Origin: Sphaerulina vaccinii
Lineage: Eukaryota; Ascomycota; Dothideomycetes; Mycosphaerellales; Mycosphaerellaceae
Length of the DNA: 64,000 nucleotides
Reading direction: 5' to 3'
Assembly: GCA_022570795.1 (NCBI GenBank)
Contig: JAKUDP010000001.1
Coordinates: forward strand, 372,001-436,000
Shown: positions 17,949 through 27,869 of the stretch, one piece after another
Layout: every line of letters begins with the position of its first letter
Position numbering within the stretch: position 1 is the stretch's first letter
Notes under the pieces: generated by a model
Seen by the model: the letters and a program-made list of their open reading frames with translations, nothing else
Database searches by the model: none
Told to the model about the DNA's origin: nothing
Program-made: the position numbers and the translations under genes

Positions 17949-19166
17949 ATGGCGCCGGCGGCTTCGAAGAAGTACAAGCTGCGATCATTGACGGAGCAAC
18001 TCAACCACCTCGCGGCAGAATCCGTTGGACGTGGCGAAGAGTGGCTGCGGAATAGGTTTGAGGGCTTCCACTGGAGCATCGAGGATAGATATGTGAAGAT
18101 ACACCAGGAGAACCAGCGCCTTCGGTCAGTATCCTTCTCCCTCCAATGTACTCTGATATCAGCAATTGACGTGAGCAGTGAGGAGAACGAGAAGCTGAAG
18201 GAGGAGAACGCCGCGCTTCACCAGCAAAAGATTGACACTTTGGTCTTCCGTGGAGGAGGTGACTCTGACATTGGTCTGTCTCACCAAGAGCGTGTGAAAT
18301 TGGCGCAAGACAAAATAGACCACATTGTGGGCCACTGCAGCGACCAGGACGTGGCACCAGAAGCCGTCGATGTGCAAGACAAGATCGATCGGATCATTAA
18401 CCAAAGCGGTGGCGCAGTGCAGACATCCTCACCATCTACAGGAGGTACGCCACCGCCAGCAGCAGAACTAGACGAGGACATCGCAACACTATTTCCACTT
18501 GAGGAGAAGTACTACAATGACCAGGATCGTTCCATCGTTGAGTCACTATCGCAGGCTCAGCGAGAGGCACTGTTCGCATCCCGTGTAACACGGGTGACTG
18601 GCAGGAGGCAGATTCTGCCGCTGAAGGAAGCACTGCAGCTATCGCAAAAACGAAAGGCCGCTGCTGTAGACCTTGAGGACAGTCGCTACACCAAGCCAGA
18701 GTTGTTTCGTGAGTCCCTTGAACGAAACGACTGTATCAAGCACTGACCAATGCTCTCAGCAATGCCACGCGCTCTCCCTTTGCTATCCTCATCGCCCCCA
18801 GGAGCTCGCGTCAAGAGAGAACTCGAGAGTGGCGCGACGCCACCACGCCACCGAGAGCACTTCTATGACCGCCAGCGACGCGATGAAGTCTACAGTCCGA
18901 AGCCCTCTCGAAAGCGACAGCGAATGTCCAGCGCAAAGATTCGACCATTACCGGTATGCCGCTTATGCTTCGCGCACAAGAAAGCTTGCGATGGAGAGGA
19001 GGAGTGCGAGCAATGCGTCAAGAAAGGTGCCGCGTGCAGATACCAGGAGTGCTCATATGGTGATGATTGTATCATCGAAGATTGTCAGCGCCTACATCCC
19101 GAGCATAAAGCTACTTGGGGACTACACTCTTGGGAGTTCCAGGATTCACGTCGACTGGGCGATTGA
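17949..19166 (+). CDS. Coiled-coil protein with C-terminal Zn2Cys6-type and CCCH-type zinc motifs
   Basis: Modelled as three exons: 17949-18124, 18179-18708 and 18760-19166 (370 aa). Intron 1 (54 nt, gtcagt..gcag) leaves an open frame if retained, but removing it joins a perfect leucine-zipper-like stretch (QENQRLREENEKLKEENAAL). Intron 2 (gtgagt..ctcag) is required to reach the zinc region. Residues 1-60 are helical and basic; about 150-235 is acidic with a conserved-looking SQAQREALFASRVTRVTGR. The C-terminus has C302-x2-C305-x6-C312-x5-C318-x2-C321-x6-C328, the exact spacing of a fungal Zn2Cys6 cluster, followed at once by C333-x5-C339-x4-C344-x3-H348, CCCH spacing. Basic blocks KPSRKRQR precede it. 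A nuclear DNA- or RNA-binding role is inferred. The C-terminal position of the cluster is unusual, and I do not recognise the family. Confidence 0.75.
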
Positions 19167-19515
19167 GATAGGCAGATGAAAGCTGTAGTCTTATATCAGC
19201 AGTCAGGCTCTATGCCACAGAGTCATACGGTAGACGGCCGAGAAATTTATCGAAGAAGTGGAGATGCGAGAGACTTCTACCACTATTATCAACCTCAGCC
19301 TCGTGGCCTCCTTAGGTTTTAGACTTTCATATGCTCTGGGACAACCACTCTTCACATAAGCTGGGCCAGCTTTTCGACTCATAGTCCTCATTTTATTGAT
19401 CGATAAATGTAATTCTCTCGCACGATACTCTGACTCTCTCGCAGAATACTACACACCAACACAAGAAATACCACAACCATCAACAACAAAGACTTCAACA
19501 CACAAGACCATCAAG
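19167..19515. other. Intergenic and 5' leader
   Basis: About 350 nt. The stretch 19440-19515 is rich in CA and AC words (acaacaccaaca-like), typical of a fungal 5' leader before ATG 19516. No separate gene. Confidence 0.4.
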
Positions 19516-20304
19516 ATGAATCCCCACTACTATCCAGCTCACTTCCCAGTGACTGCAGATCCACCAAGATACACCTTCGGCAAGCCATTCGAAGAGACTA
19601 CACAACAGGAGAGGATCGCAGGTCCTCCGCCACCATACTCAAGCGCAGCCTCTCTACCCAACGACGCAGTCTCCGTATCCTCACAGGCTCCATTGATGGC
19701 CATGACCGTAACAACAGACATAATGGGTCGCCACGACTTCTCACCCATGCCCTTCCCCTGCTTGATGGAAGGCTCCTTCCTCAACTTCCAACAACACTTC
19801 CAGCAAGAATGGTTCAAAATCTGTCGTGATCGAATGTTCCATCCGGGAGAACACGAGACCTTCATCTGGACGTCGACGATCATGTTCCAATCTGGTTCGA
19901 CGATGTCCTTGGCTGCGGATACTTGGCCCGTTTTTCAGGAGTATGTCAGAATGGAAATGGAAGTTGGAAGTGGAGAAGGAGGGGCCTTCACGGGTATGAC
20001 TTTGCAGGTCGAGATCAGTACTTCAAGAAGGGCGCGTCGGCTTTGCGAGGAGGCTTGTAATTGGAACGAAGGGACGAGGTTGTTGCATGGGATGTATGTG
20101 CCTGCACTTACTCTGGGGCTGGAACGAGAGAGAGCAGCTCAGGAACAGGATAGAGCGCCACAGCGGCGCGATGGCTGGTTCACCAAGATGTTCCAAATTG
20201 GAGGATGGAAGCCGACGAAGGACAAAAAGGTTGACAAGCCGTTGCGTGACGAGGACAGGGCAGCGAAGGTCTGGTCGCTGGCTCACGCGGCTATGTGGCC
20301 ATGA
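19516..20304 (+). CDS. Unknown 262-aa protein
   Basis: Start taken at ATG 19516 (accatcaagATG). The same frame is open to 19396, but that extension translates the leader. Residues 1-75 are Pro/Tyr/Ser-rich and disordered (MNPHYYPAHFP, GPPPPYSS, a PPxY-like motif). Residues 80-215 look globular with aromatic clusters (NFQQHFQQEWFKICRDRMF, ETFIWTSTIMFQSGSTMSLA). The C-terminus is basic and charged (KDKKVDKPLRDEDRA). No signal peptide or membrane segment is seen, and I do not recognise a domain. The PPxY motif could recruit a WW-domain ubiquitin ligase, which is inference. Support is composition and the sharp start context. Confidence 0.55.
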   Translation: MNPHYYPAHFPVTADPPRYTFGKPFEETTQQERIAGPPPPYSSAASLPNDAVSVSSQAPLMAMTVTTDIMGRHDFSPMPFPCLMEGSFLNFQQHFQQEWFKICRDRMFHPGEHETFIWTSTIMFQSGSTMSLAADTWPVFQEYVRMEMEVGSGEGGAFTGMTLQVEISTSRRARRLCEEACNWNEGTRLLHGMYVPALTLGLERERAAQEQDRAPQRRDGWFTKMFQIGGWKPTKDKKVDKPLRDEDRAAKVWSLAHAAMWP

Positions 20305-20500
20305 CAGAGTGGTCTAAGCGGTGTGGGAGGGAGTTTGTGGAGAGCTGGCGCAGCTGGAAACGTTAGCGATCTGCGTATTGGTATGGGTGTTGTCCGGCCT
20401 TGAAGCGCTCAAACGTAGGAGGGGTTCCGGGTAGCAGGACGAGCTGGTTGATGAAGATGGAATTGGGAAGCAATAGATTGCATTTGGCTTTACATTTATT

Positions 20501-22333
20501 TCACTTCCCCCATTTCCAGAACTGCCAAAACTTGTTCTCATCAGCATGTCGTCTACCACTTCTCCTTCTCTTGCTTCCAACTCGCCACCAGTAGAGTGGT
20601 ACACCTATAATCAGGAACACTACCACGACAAGTGCCTGCAGAGGCTTCGCAAAGACTGCTCTACTGACCAAGAACAGGCTCACACAGCAGAAGATCACTG
20701 GTGTTGTGATCCAGCATTTGTAAGGTCTTTCCAGCTCGGGCTCTTTGACTCTCAATACAATCAGACCTACGACTACGAAGAAGTAGAAGAGATAGCTGGC
20801 AACTCCGTAGAATGTTGTAAGAGTCGTGAAGTCGCCGATGATGATGTAGACGACCGTGATTACAGCGTTCAAGACCATGGCATATATAGGCGTGAAGAAG
20901 AATCCTTGCTCATCAGCTACAAAGCTGGTGAGTCTCTTCGTTCTCGCACTGCGTCGTGGGAGTCGTACTCGTTGGGAGGAGTCGCTCAATCCAATCGTGC
21001 CAAAGATCTCTGGAATATAGCCTTCGCGGCCTGCACTGAAGACTAGGCGGCCTGCGGTGAATGTCCCGGCGTTCAACGCGCCGAAGCAGGATCCAGCTAC
21101 TGCGAGAGCAAGTAGGAGTGAACCAACAGGTCCCAGGACTGTCCCGCCAAACGCCACAGCTATTGTGTTGCTTTTGTTAATCACAGAAACAGGAAGTACA
21201 AAGATGTATGCCAAGTTCGCCAGGACGTAGCTCAAGATAACCACAGGAAGTGATGTGTGAACGACTCTGGGCAGATCTCGACTCGGATGGACCATCTCGC
21301 CAACCACATAGTTCGTGTTGTCCCAGCCATCATATGCCCAGAGTCCTGCATAAAGAGCAACAGCCCACTCCGAAGAGGACATACTCGTGCCCTCGAACCA
21401 TCCTGTCGTCTTCCAGTCTGTACTCAACGCCTCTTTATTGTATGCCAATCCTGTAGCCGCAACCACAATTCCCGCAACAGTGACTGCCAGAAGTGCCGCG
21501 AACTTGAAGAACATGAAAAAGTCCGAACATCTTGTTCCCAACTTCGTCGACACACAATTCAACAGCGTAACAACAATCAAAGCCACCAAAGCCACGCCCT
21601 TATTGATCCAAGGACTGACATCTGCAGCATCAGGTCCAATAATCGCTTTCACAACATATTCTCCAAAAATAATCGCAATAATCGCCGCACTGCCAGGTTT
21701 GAGCACCACAACCGCACACCAAGTGAACAGAAACCCAGCCCACTCTCCAAAGATCTTACTCAGATAAATCTGCGCTCCTCCGTTCAACGGTATGGCACCT
21801 CCTAATTCTGCATAACTGCTCGCGCCAGTCCAAGCAAGAATCCCACTCACGATCCATACGATGATCGCAGCACCTGGTGATCCGGCATTACTGTTCACAC
21901 TCGCAGGGGAGCTGAAGATTCCACTGCCTATGATCAAGCCAACGACTAGTGACAAGCCATTCAGATATGTCAAGCTCTTATTCCTTTCTAGACTCTGTTG
22001 TCCTCCTGCTCCATGAGCTTGTGCGGCGCTGAGATCGAAGTTCGGCGTACTAGGCGTTCCTAGACTTGTGTAGCCATTCCCGCTGGAACTCAAGGGAAAG
22101 AGTGAGCTGTTGAAGTCGAAAGCGCTGCTAACTGAATAGGACCTTCCATGGCCGTTTCGAGGTCTGCCGCTCTGTGGTGTGGTCGGGTCGCTGAAGGATA
22201 ATTTCCTGCTCGAGGGTACACCGGAAGAGGAGGAGTCGAGTGAGGCGCGGTCGTTGTTATCGTCGTGGTCACTGCTGGCGAGGGATGCGAGTTCGAGCGA
22301 GTCGCGGGGAGGGCGGAGTTGGCTCATTGTCAT
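20501..22333 (-). CDS. LAT-family amino-acid permease (APC superfamily)
   Basis: Single exon, 610 aa from ATG 22333; the frame is open slightly upstream but without an ATG. A Ser/Pro-rich cytosolic N-terminus of about 115 residues precedes about 12 membrane segments. TM1 carries GLSLVVGLIIGSGIF, the substrate-binding unwound helix of LAT/APC carriers. Other hallmarks are SYAELGGAIPLNGGAQIYL in TM2-3, FTWCAVVVLKPGSAAIIAI, LWAYDGWDNTNYVVGEM and FGALNAGTFTAGRLVFSAGREG. The C-terminal tail is basic (GSKRRRSGRRHADENK). The family exchanges or imports neutral amino acids; fungal members include methionine permeases, but specificity is not readable here. It would act at the plasma membrane. The loop around RVRLPRRSARTKR before TM9 is unusually basic. 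Confidence 0.9.
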   Translation of the reverse strand: MTMSQLRPPRDSLELASLASSDHDDNNDRASLDSSSSGVPSSRKLSFSDPTTPQSGRPRNGHGRSYSVSSAFDFNSSLFPLSSSGNGYTSLGTPSTPNFDLSAAQAHGAGGQQSLERNKSLTYLNGLSLVVGLIIGSGIFSSPASVNSNAGSPGAAIIVWIVSGILAWTGASSYAELGGAIPLNGGAQIYLSKIFGEWAGFLFTWCAVVVLKPGSAAIIAIIFGEYVVKAIIGPDAADVSPWINKGVALVALIVVTLLNCVSTKLGTRCSDFFMFFKFAALLAVTVAGIVVAATGLAYNKEALSTDWKTTGWFEGTSMSSSEWAVALYAGLWAYDGWDNTNYVVGEMVHPSRDLPRVVHTSLPVVILSYVLANLAYIFVLPVSVINKSNTIAVAFGGTVLGPVGSLLLALAVAGSCFGALNAGTFTAGRLVFSAGREGYIPEIFGTIGLSDSSQRVRLPRRSARTKRLTSFVADEQGFFFTPIYAMVLNAVITVVYIIIGDFTTLTTFYGVASYLFYFFVVVGLIVLRVKEPELERPYKCWITTPVIFCCVSLFLVSRAVFAKPLQALVVVVFLIIGVPLYWWRVGSKRRRSGRRHADENKFWQFWKWGK

Positions 22334-22870
22334 CGCATCGGGAGCAGGATGCGCGTCGTTCTCTCGTATGTTATTGTAAATATGCAATTTTAGTTACATT
22401 CGCTGTTCTCTCCATGGTCGTTTCTATGTCGCGGAGAGACAGAAGTTACGGAGTATTCACGCGACATCATCTCCAAAAGTTATGCCAAGGAAACGCCGAA
22501 TGAGGTTGTCAAAGAGACGGACAAAAATCAAAAAAACAATCCCTGCAACGGAGAAGATGGAGAATTATCATCACGAACGAGGGTGCACGGTGAGAGAAGT
22601 TATACTTGTGAAATGCTTTTGATCATCTATCTGCTAGACAACCAATAGCAACCATAAAACACAAAAAGAGAGTCGTACCATATCCCGTCGAGCCTTTTGT
22701 CATTTCATCACTGGGAAGCATGTATCATCAACTTCTCTAGCGGTGTGCCCTTTCTACAGCCAGTCCTGCATGTGAACTCAAGCTGCAACAGACGCCCGCA
22801 AATGCTCGACATTCTCTTCCTCCAATGGGTATTCTCCATTCCAAACCACCAAGCTTGCTGCTGAGAACGC
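22334..22870. other. Intergenic, permease promoter and EF-2 3' end
   Basis: About 540 nt between two leftward genes. No convincing gene. A frame overlapping the EF-2 end is an out-of-phase shadow. Confidence 0.45.
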
Positions 22871-25611
22871 TTACAACTTGTCGTAGTAGTTCTCGTAGCC
22901 TGGTACTTGAGGCTTGAGACCCTTGCGCTTTCGCATATCCTCGACGACCTTTCCTGGATTGGTGGTGTTGTCCAATACGGATCCACCTGGCAGAATCTGC
23001 CAGTGGTCGAACACTGACTGTGGGAAGGCTTGGCCGGATGTGTTGGAGCGGAGATCTGCGTTGAAACCGAACGACTCGTTGACAGGCAGGTATGCCTTGA
23101 TGTTGAAGAGTGGCGTACCTGGACGCTGGGCCTCCTCGAAAACGTGACCTCTTCGGCGGGTGAGCACACCATAAATACCACCCATGGCCTGTTCTGGGAC
23201 CTGGATCTCGACCAAGAAGACTGGCTCGAGAAGACCTGGGTCTGCGAGAAGAGTGGCGGCGTAGAGCACACGACGCGCTGTTGGGATGAGCTGTCCACCA
23301 CCACGGTGAATGGCATCGGCGTGGAGGGTGACATCCATGATGTTGAAGCGAACATTTCGCATTGGCTCTTCGGCGACTGGACCTTCCTTGGTGGCCCACT
23401 GGAAACCAGAGACAACGGAATCCTTGATTTCGCTGAGGTACTGCACGGCCTTGGTCTGGTCGACGAGCAAGTTGGCACCGTTGGTGTCTGGACCGAAACA
23501 CCAAATCTTACGGGCATCAGTCACATCCCATCCGTGGTCGTCGGCGAGGATACGGGCACGAGCCTTGAAATCATCACGTGGACCGATCTTGCCAGACTCA
23601 ATGTCCTTGGAGACCTCCTCAGCCATAGGAGTGGCGGTCACGTAGAGACGGTTGTGCTTGTTTGGCGACTTGGACAGAGCAGTCATGCTGGAGTCACCGC
23701 CGACAGTTTCACGGTACTGGACGACTGGGTCGGAAATGCGGAGTGGGACACCAGCGTGGTCCTCCTCGAGATCCTTCAAGCAAATTTCCAAGTGAAGCTC
23801 ACCGGCACCAGCAACAACGTGCTCACCGGATTCGGAGATGAAAGTCAAGACACATGGGTCAGACTTGGACAGACGCTTGAGACCTTCGACAAGCTTTGGC
23901 AGATCGTTGGCGTTCTTGACCTCGACGGATCGCTGCACGACAGGAGAGACAGAGAACTTCATGACCTTGAGGTTGTGCGAGGTCTCGTCGGTGGTGAGGG
24001 TACCAGACTTGAGCAAGAACTGATCGATACCGACCAGACCAAGAATGTTACCAGCTGGAACATCCTCAATTGGGTCAGTGTAGCGACCCATCATGAGAAT
24101 GGTACGCTGGATAGACTTGATGAACAAGTCGGACTTGCTGCCAGGAGTGTAGTTTGGTCCCTGGATGCGGACCTTGAGACCAGAGCGGGCGGTACCAGAG
24201 AAGACACGTCCGAAAGCGTAGAAACGACCCTTATCAGAGGTCGGCACCATCTTGGACACGTACAACATGAGAGGTCCCTTGGGGTCACAGTCGCGGATAC
24301 CGATGGCAGACACATCATCTGGAGGACCCTCGTAGAGAGTCTCCATACGGTAGCGCTGGGCAGTTGCTGGAGATGGAAGGTGGAGAATCATCATCTCCAT
24401 GAGCGCATCGGCGGCTGGCAAGAACTTGCGCATGACGACCTTGAGGAGCTGCTTGCCCTCGAGATCCTTCTCGTCACCGACAAGCTTGACATCGAGCTTC
24501 TCGAGGAGATTTGGGATCTCATCCTTCTTGAAGTTCATGATGAGGTCGAAAATGCGGAAGATTGGGTCCAAACAGAACTGGTTGAAAGCACGCTCGGCAC
24601 CTTCTGGGTTCTTGGTCCACTTCTTGGTCTTAGCGTTGAAGAAAGATTCTCCCTATAGATATGTCAGTGCCATGTTCGTTAACGCTGTTTCGTCTGCATC
24701 GGCTTACCCAAAGACGCTCCATCATCTTGTTCTTGTCAACACCAAACTTCTTGGCGTACTTGACGGCGAACTGGCGGATGGTGAAAGCCCAGCCGTGAAG
24801 ACCGGAACCGAAGGCGACGGTACCCTTCTCTGGGTAGACCTGGACATCTCCAAGGGCTTTGTCGTAGTATGTGGAGATAACGACGTTGACGGACTCGATG
24901 ACACGAGCAAAATTCTGGAACAGGTCCTCCTTGGAGAGCTGCAGTTCGAGGAGAGCACGATCGACCTTGTTGATGATGACAACTGGCTTGATACGCTCAC
25001 CAAGAGCTTGTCGGAGCACAGTCTCGGTCTGCACGCACACACCTTCAATGGTGTCGACGACAACGAGCGCACCATCGGTGACACGGAGGGCAGCAGTGAC
25101 TTCAGATGAGAAATCAACGTGACCTGGCGAATCGATCAAGTTGATCAAGAAATCGTTCTTCTCGCTCTTGTCGGTCTTGATCACAATGTCCTTAAGATCC
25201 TCCTGCTCGGAGAGGGTACCGTACAGAGAGATGGCAGTCGACTTGATCGTGACACCACGTTCTTGCTCGTCTGCGCGAGTATCTGTGAATCGTGCGGAAC
25301 CGGCGTTCTTGGCCGAGATGATACCAGCACGCTGGACGAGCGAGTCGGTGAGGGTGGACTTTCCGTGATCGACGTGGGCAATGACGGACATGTTACGGAT
25401 GTTCTTTGGGTCGTCCATGAGACCACGGATCTCCTCGACGGTGAAGCTATTGAGGCCGTCATGTCAGCCAGATGTCCTGTCCTGCCTTATCGCTGCAGTG
25501 TGTGGCGTTGCTGCAACTCGAGGCCGCTCCATATTGTGTATCCGTCTGTTTCTCTGCCTCGAGTTTGCAGCTCCACCACTCCTTGCGCACTGTGACGACT
25601 TACTTGACCAT
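22871..25611 (-). CDS. EFT1: Translation elongation factor 2
   Basis: Three exons on the minus strand: 25611-25604 (ATG GTC AA), 25446-24708 and 24652-22871. The introns are 157 nt and 55 nt, and the product is 842 aa, identical in length to yeast eEF2. The GTPase translocates peptidyl-tRNA and mRNA on the ribosome. Visible motifs are G1 AHVDHGKST, the switch region around TRADEQERGVTIKST, G3 DSPGH and G4 NKVD, followed by domains II-V. The diphthamide loop in domain IV reads LHADAIHRGGGQ, with the modified His at about 699. Codon choice is strongly C-ending, as expected for a highly expressed gene, and this creates very long antisense open frames that should be ignored. The large first intron after only eight coding bases is common in highly expressed fungal genes. 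Confidence 0.98.
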
Positions 25612-26221
25612 CTTGGCGGTGTTGTGTGTGTGTAGGTTATGTCCTTGGAGGAGGCAAAGGTTCTATCTCGTCTACTTCGCTGCGATCAAGCTCGCAAACG
25701 AAGTCCTCGTGTTTTGAATATGCCTGCGATGTGTAAGTTGATGGCGCAGAACAGCAGGCAGGCGGTGCTTTTGTACCTGTCGAGGCGGTGGAGAGCGAGA
25801 GGATGTCGAGGAAAGAGAAGCTTGATTGAATTGGAGAATTTTGGTGTGCTAACTTACCCCTCCAGTGGCAGGAGGGCGGGATCGCACGGACCAAGACGGT
25901 CGCCACTTGCCGCTCTCGTAAGCATCTACTCTCAAACACCGCCTTCTTGAAAGCGTGTAACATTGAATTGTACCAAGATATATCAGCCTATGAGTCCTTT
26001 GCGGTGCGCTTCCCATGCTGTGAGTATTGTAGTGAGCCAGGTGTGAGTCACCAATCTTGCATTCAGTTGTTTCTCTTGATCTCACTGCAATCTGCTGAAA
26101 TCCGTATTTCCGTTAGGCACTTGCCTCACTATTGGACATACACGATACGGCGGAAAATGTATGTTCGCAAGAGACCATCTGCATACAGAGGGTATTTCAT
26201 TCGGTACTTCATTCATTGGCA
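25612..26221. other. EF-2 promoter and leader region
   Basis: About 610 nt upstream of EF-2 and downstream of the coiled-coil gene, both leftward. Pyrimidine/purine tracts fit a strong promoter. A frame of about 100 codons on the plus strand has no recognisable sequence. Confidence 0.45.
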
Positions 26222-27515
26222 CTAAGCAGCATACTGCGGCGGCGCTCCCTGCTGCATCCCACCATTACCACTTCCAGCAAATCGTTCAAACGCTTCTGCT
26301 CTAACTCTCTGCAACTCCAACCTCGCAGCCTCAAGATCATTCCCAGCTTGTTTCGCATTCTGATCCGCACCTTGACATCTCCCCTTCTGTTCTTGAATCT
26401 GCCCCTGCAAGTCCTGATACGCAGCACTCAATTGTGCATCACTAGCTTTGATACGATCATGTTGTGCCTGCATTGCAACTTGATCAGCCGGAGTAGAGTA
26501 AAGAGAAGTAGACTGGGCTGTGTGTGAGGACTGTACCATGTCTGTGAAGATGTTGTCGAAAAGGACGTCGCTGAAGAAGTGCCGATTTCTTTTAGTTCTC
26601 GGACCTGCAAATGGGTAGGGAGTGTTAGCAAGTGGCATGGTGATTCGAGAGTCTGCGGCGAACAGTAAGGTACTCACTTGTGGCTGCACTTTTCTAGCTT
26701 CCTCCATATGCCTTAATGTCTGATTGATCCAATTCTGAGCTTGTGCAAGGGCATCACGCTCCATCATGTCGGTAAATGTACCTCCACCAAGAAACATGTC
26801 TCGCTGAGACCTCCTCAGTGCATCTTGCATAGACATGCCAGCTTGCTTGAGAGCAATGTCAACTTTCCCAAATATCTCAAGGACGTGTTTCTCTGATCTG
26901 ACTTGACGATTCGCAGCATCGTAGTTCTCCTTGCTTTGGCCGACAGCACGTTCGAGATCATCCTCACCGGGCACATCAGGTGTAGGTCCTGTGAAGATGG
27001 AGCTGTAGAGCTTATCGAGCTCCGCTTGAGCAGTATCGTGACGTTTCGTAGCAGCTTCGAGGTTGGACTTGTCGCTCTGGGCTTGCTGAATTGCAGAAGC
27101 TAGCTCATCTCTCGTCTCTTTGGCAGAACGCTCTGCTTGCCAGGCGTCGAGGAACTCCTTCTCCTCTTTCTCTTGTCGAGATGAGAACTTCTCCTGGCCC
27201 TTGGAGCCTCCCATCTTGTGGAGGTAGCGCTTGAAGTTGCTATCGCGGTATTTGAGGTGGTCCTTAATCAGCGTCAGTACTGTATCGCATCGATCTACGA
27301 CTTGGAGGAGTGGACAGTACCTTCCTTTCGTCCTCAGTGATGGCATGAAGCCTGCTCAACTCCTTGTCTGTCTTCTTAATTTGTGACTCGAGGTCAGATA
27401 TGTACGCCGCATTACTTTTCAGTGAAGATGGAGCATAGTCGGTCTGGCGAAGCTCATTCAGCAACTCATTGTTCCTGTCTGCAGCTTCTCGCAGTGTCGA
27501 TTGCAGTTGCGACAT
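26222..27515 (-). CDS. Coiled-coil protein of unknown function
   Basis: Three exons on the minus strand: 27515-27321, 27262-26674 and 26604-26222 (388 aa). Intron 1 (58 nt) is gtactg..ttaag. Intron 2 needs the donor gtacct at 26673 to keep frame, although a stronger gtgagt donor lies 4 nt upstream and would truncate the protein. Almost the whole sequence is heptad-like: residues 1-150 (RNNELLNELRQTDY, YISDLESQIKKTDKEL), 180-260 (ALRRSQRDMFLGGGTFTDMMERDALAQAQ) and 300-370 (DRIKASDAQLSAAYQDLQ). The tail is Gly/Gln-rich (GSGNGGMQQGAPPQYAA). It looks like a conserved cytosolic structural coiled coil, but I cannot name the family. No membrane segment or signal is present. Confidence 0.75.
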
Positions 27516-27869
27516 GGTGTGCTTTCTGGTCAGTGTTTACGAATTTCGTAAAAGGGAAATATAACGTCGCAGGAATGGACTGGTGGCACAAACCTTTGGC
27601 GCGAACGATAGCGTCTCTATATACCTACCTGAGTTGTGGCACAGCCCATGCGATCTTCATCATAAGCATGTGTCTCATTCCATAGGGTCTTGGTTTATAC
27701 AAGAAGTACTTCAGCCATTGGCTCGGGCGCTGCGTGAATCCTTCGAGAAATCCTTCATGATGTAGGGCCAAGCTCCACTGCGCCACATCGGAAGGACTCT
27801 CAGAAGCCGAACTCCAGCTGGGCAGCCGAATGTTCGGGCTGGACAGAATGACAGCTGTGTTGGAGAAAT
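27516..27869. other. Intergenic
   Basis: 354 nt between two leftward genes. Nothing beyond short chance frames. Confidence 0.4.

Noticed and set aside
22708..23517. Minus-strand frames of about 255-270 codons near the EF-2 3' end
   Set aside because: They lie in other phases of the EF-2 coding exon, whose own frame matches eEF2 throughout.
23030..24658. 542-codon open frame on the plus strand
   Set aside because: It is the antisense shadow of EF-2. Strong C-ending codon bias in the real gene removes stops from the opposite strand. The composition has no domain pattern.
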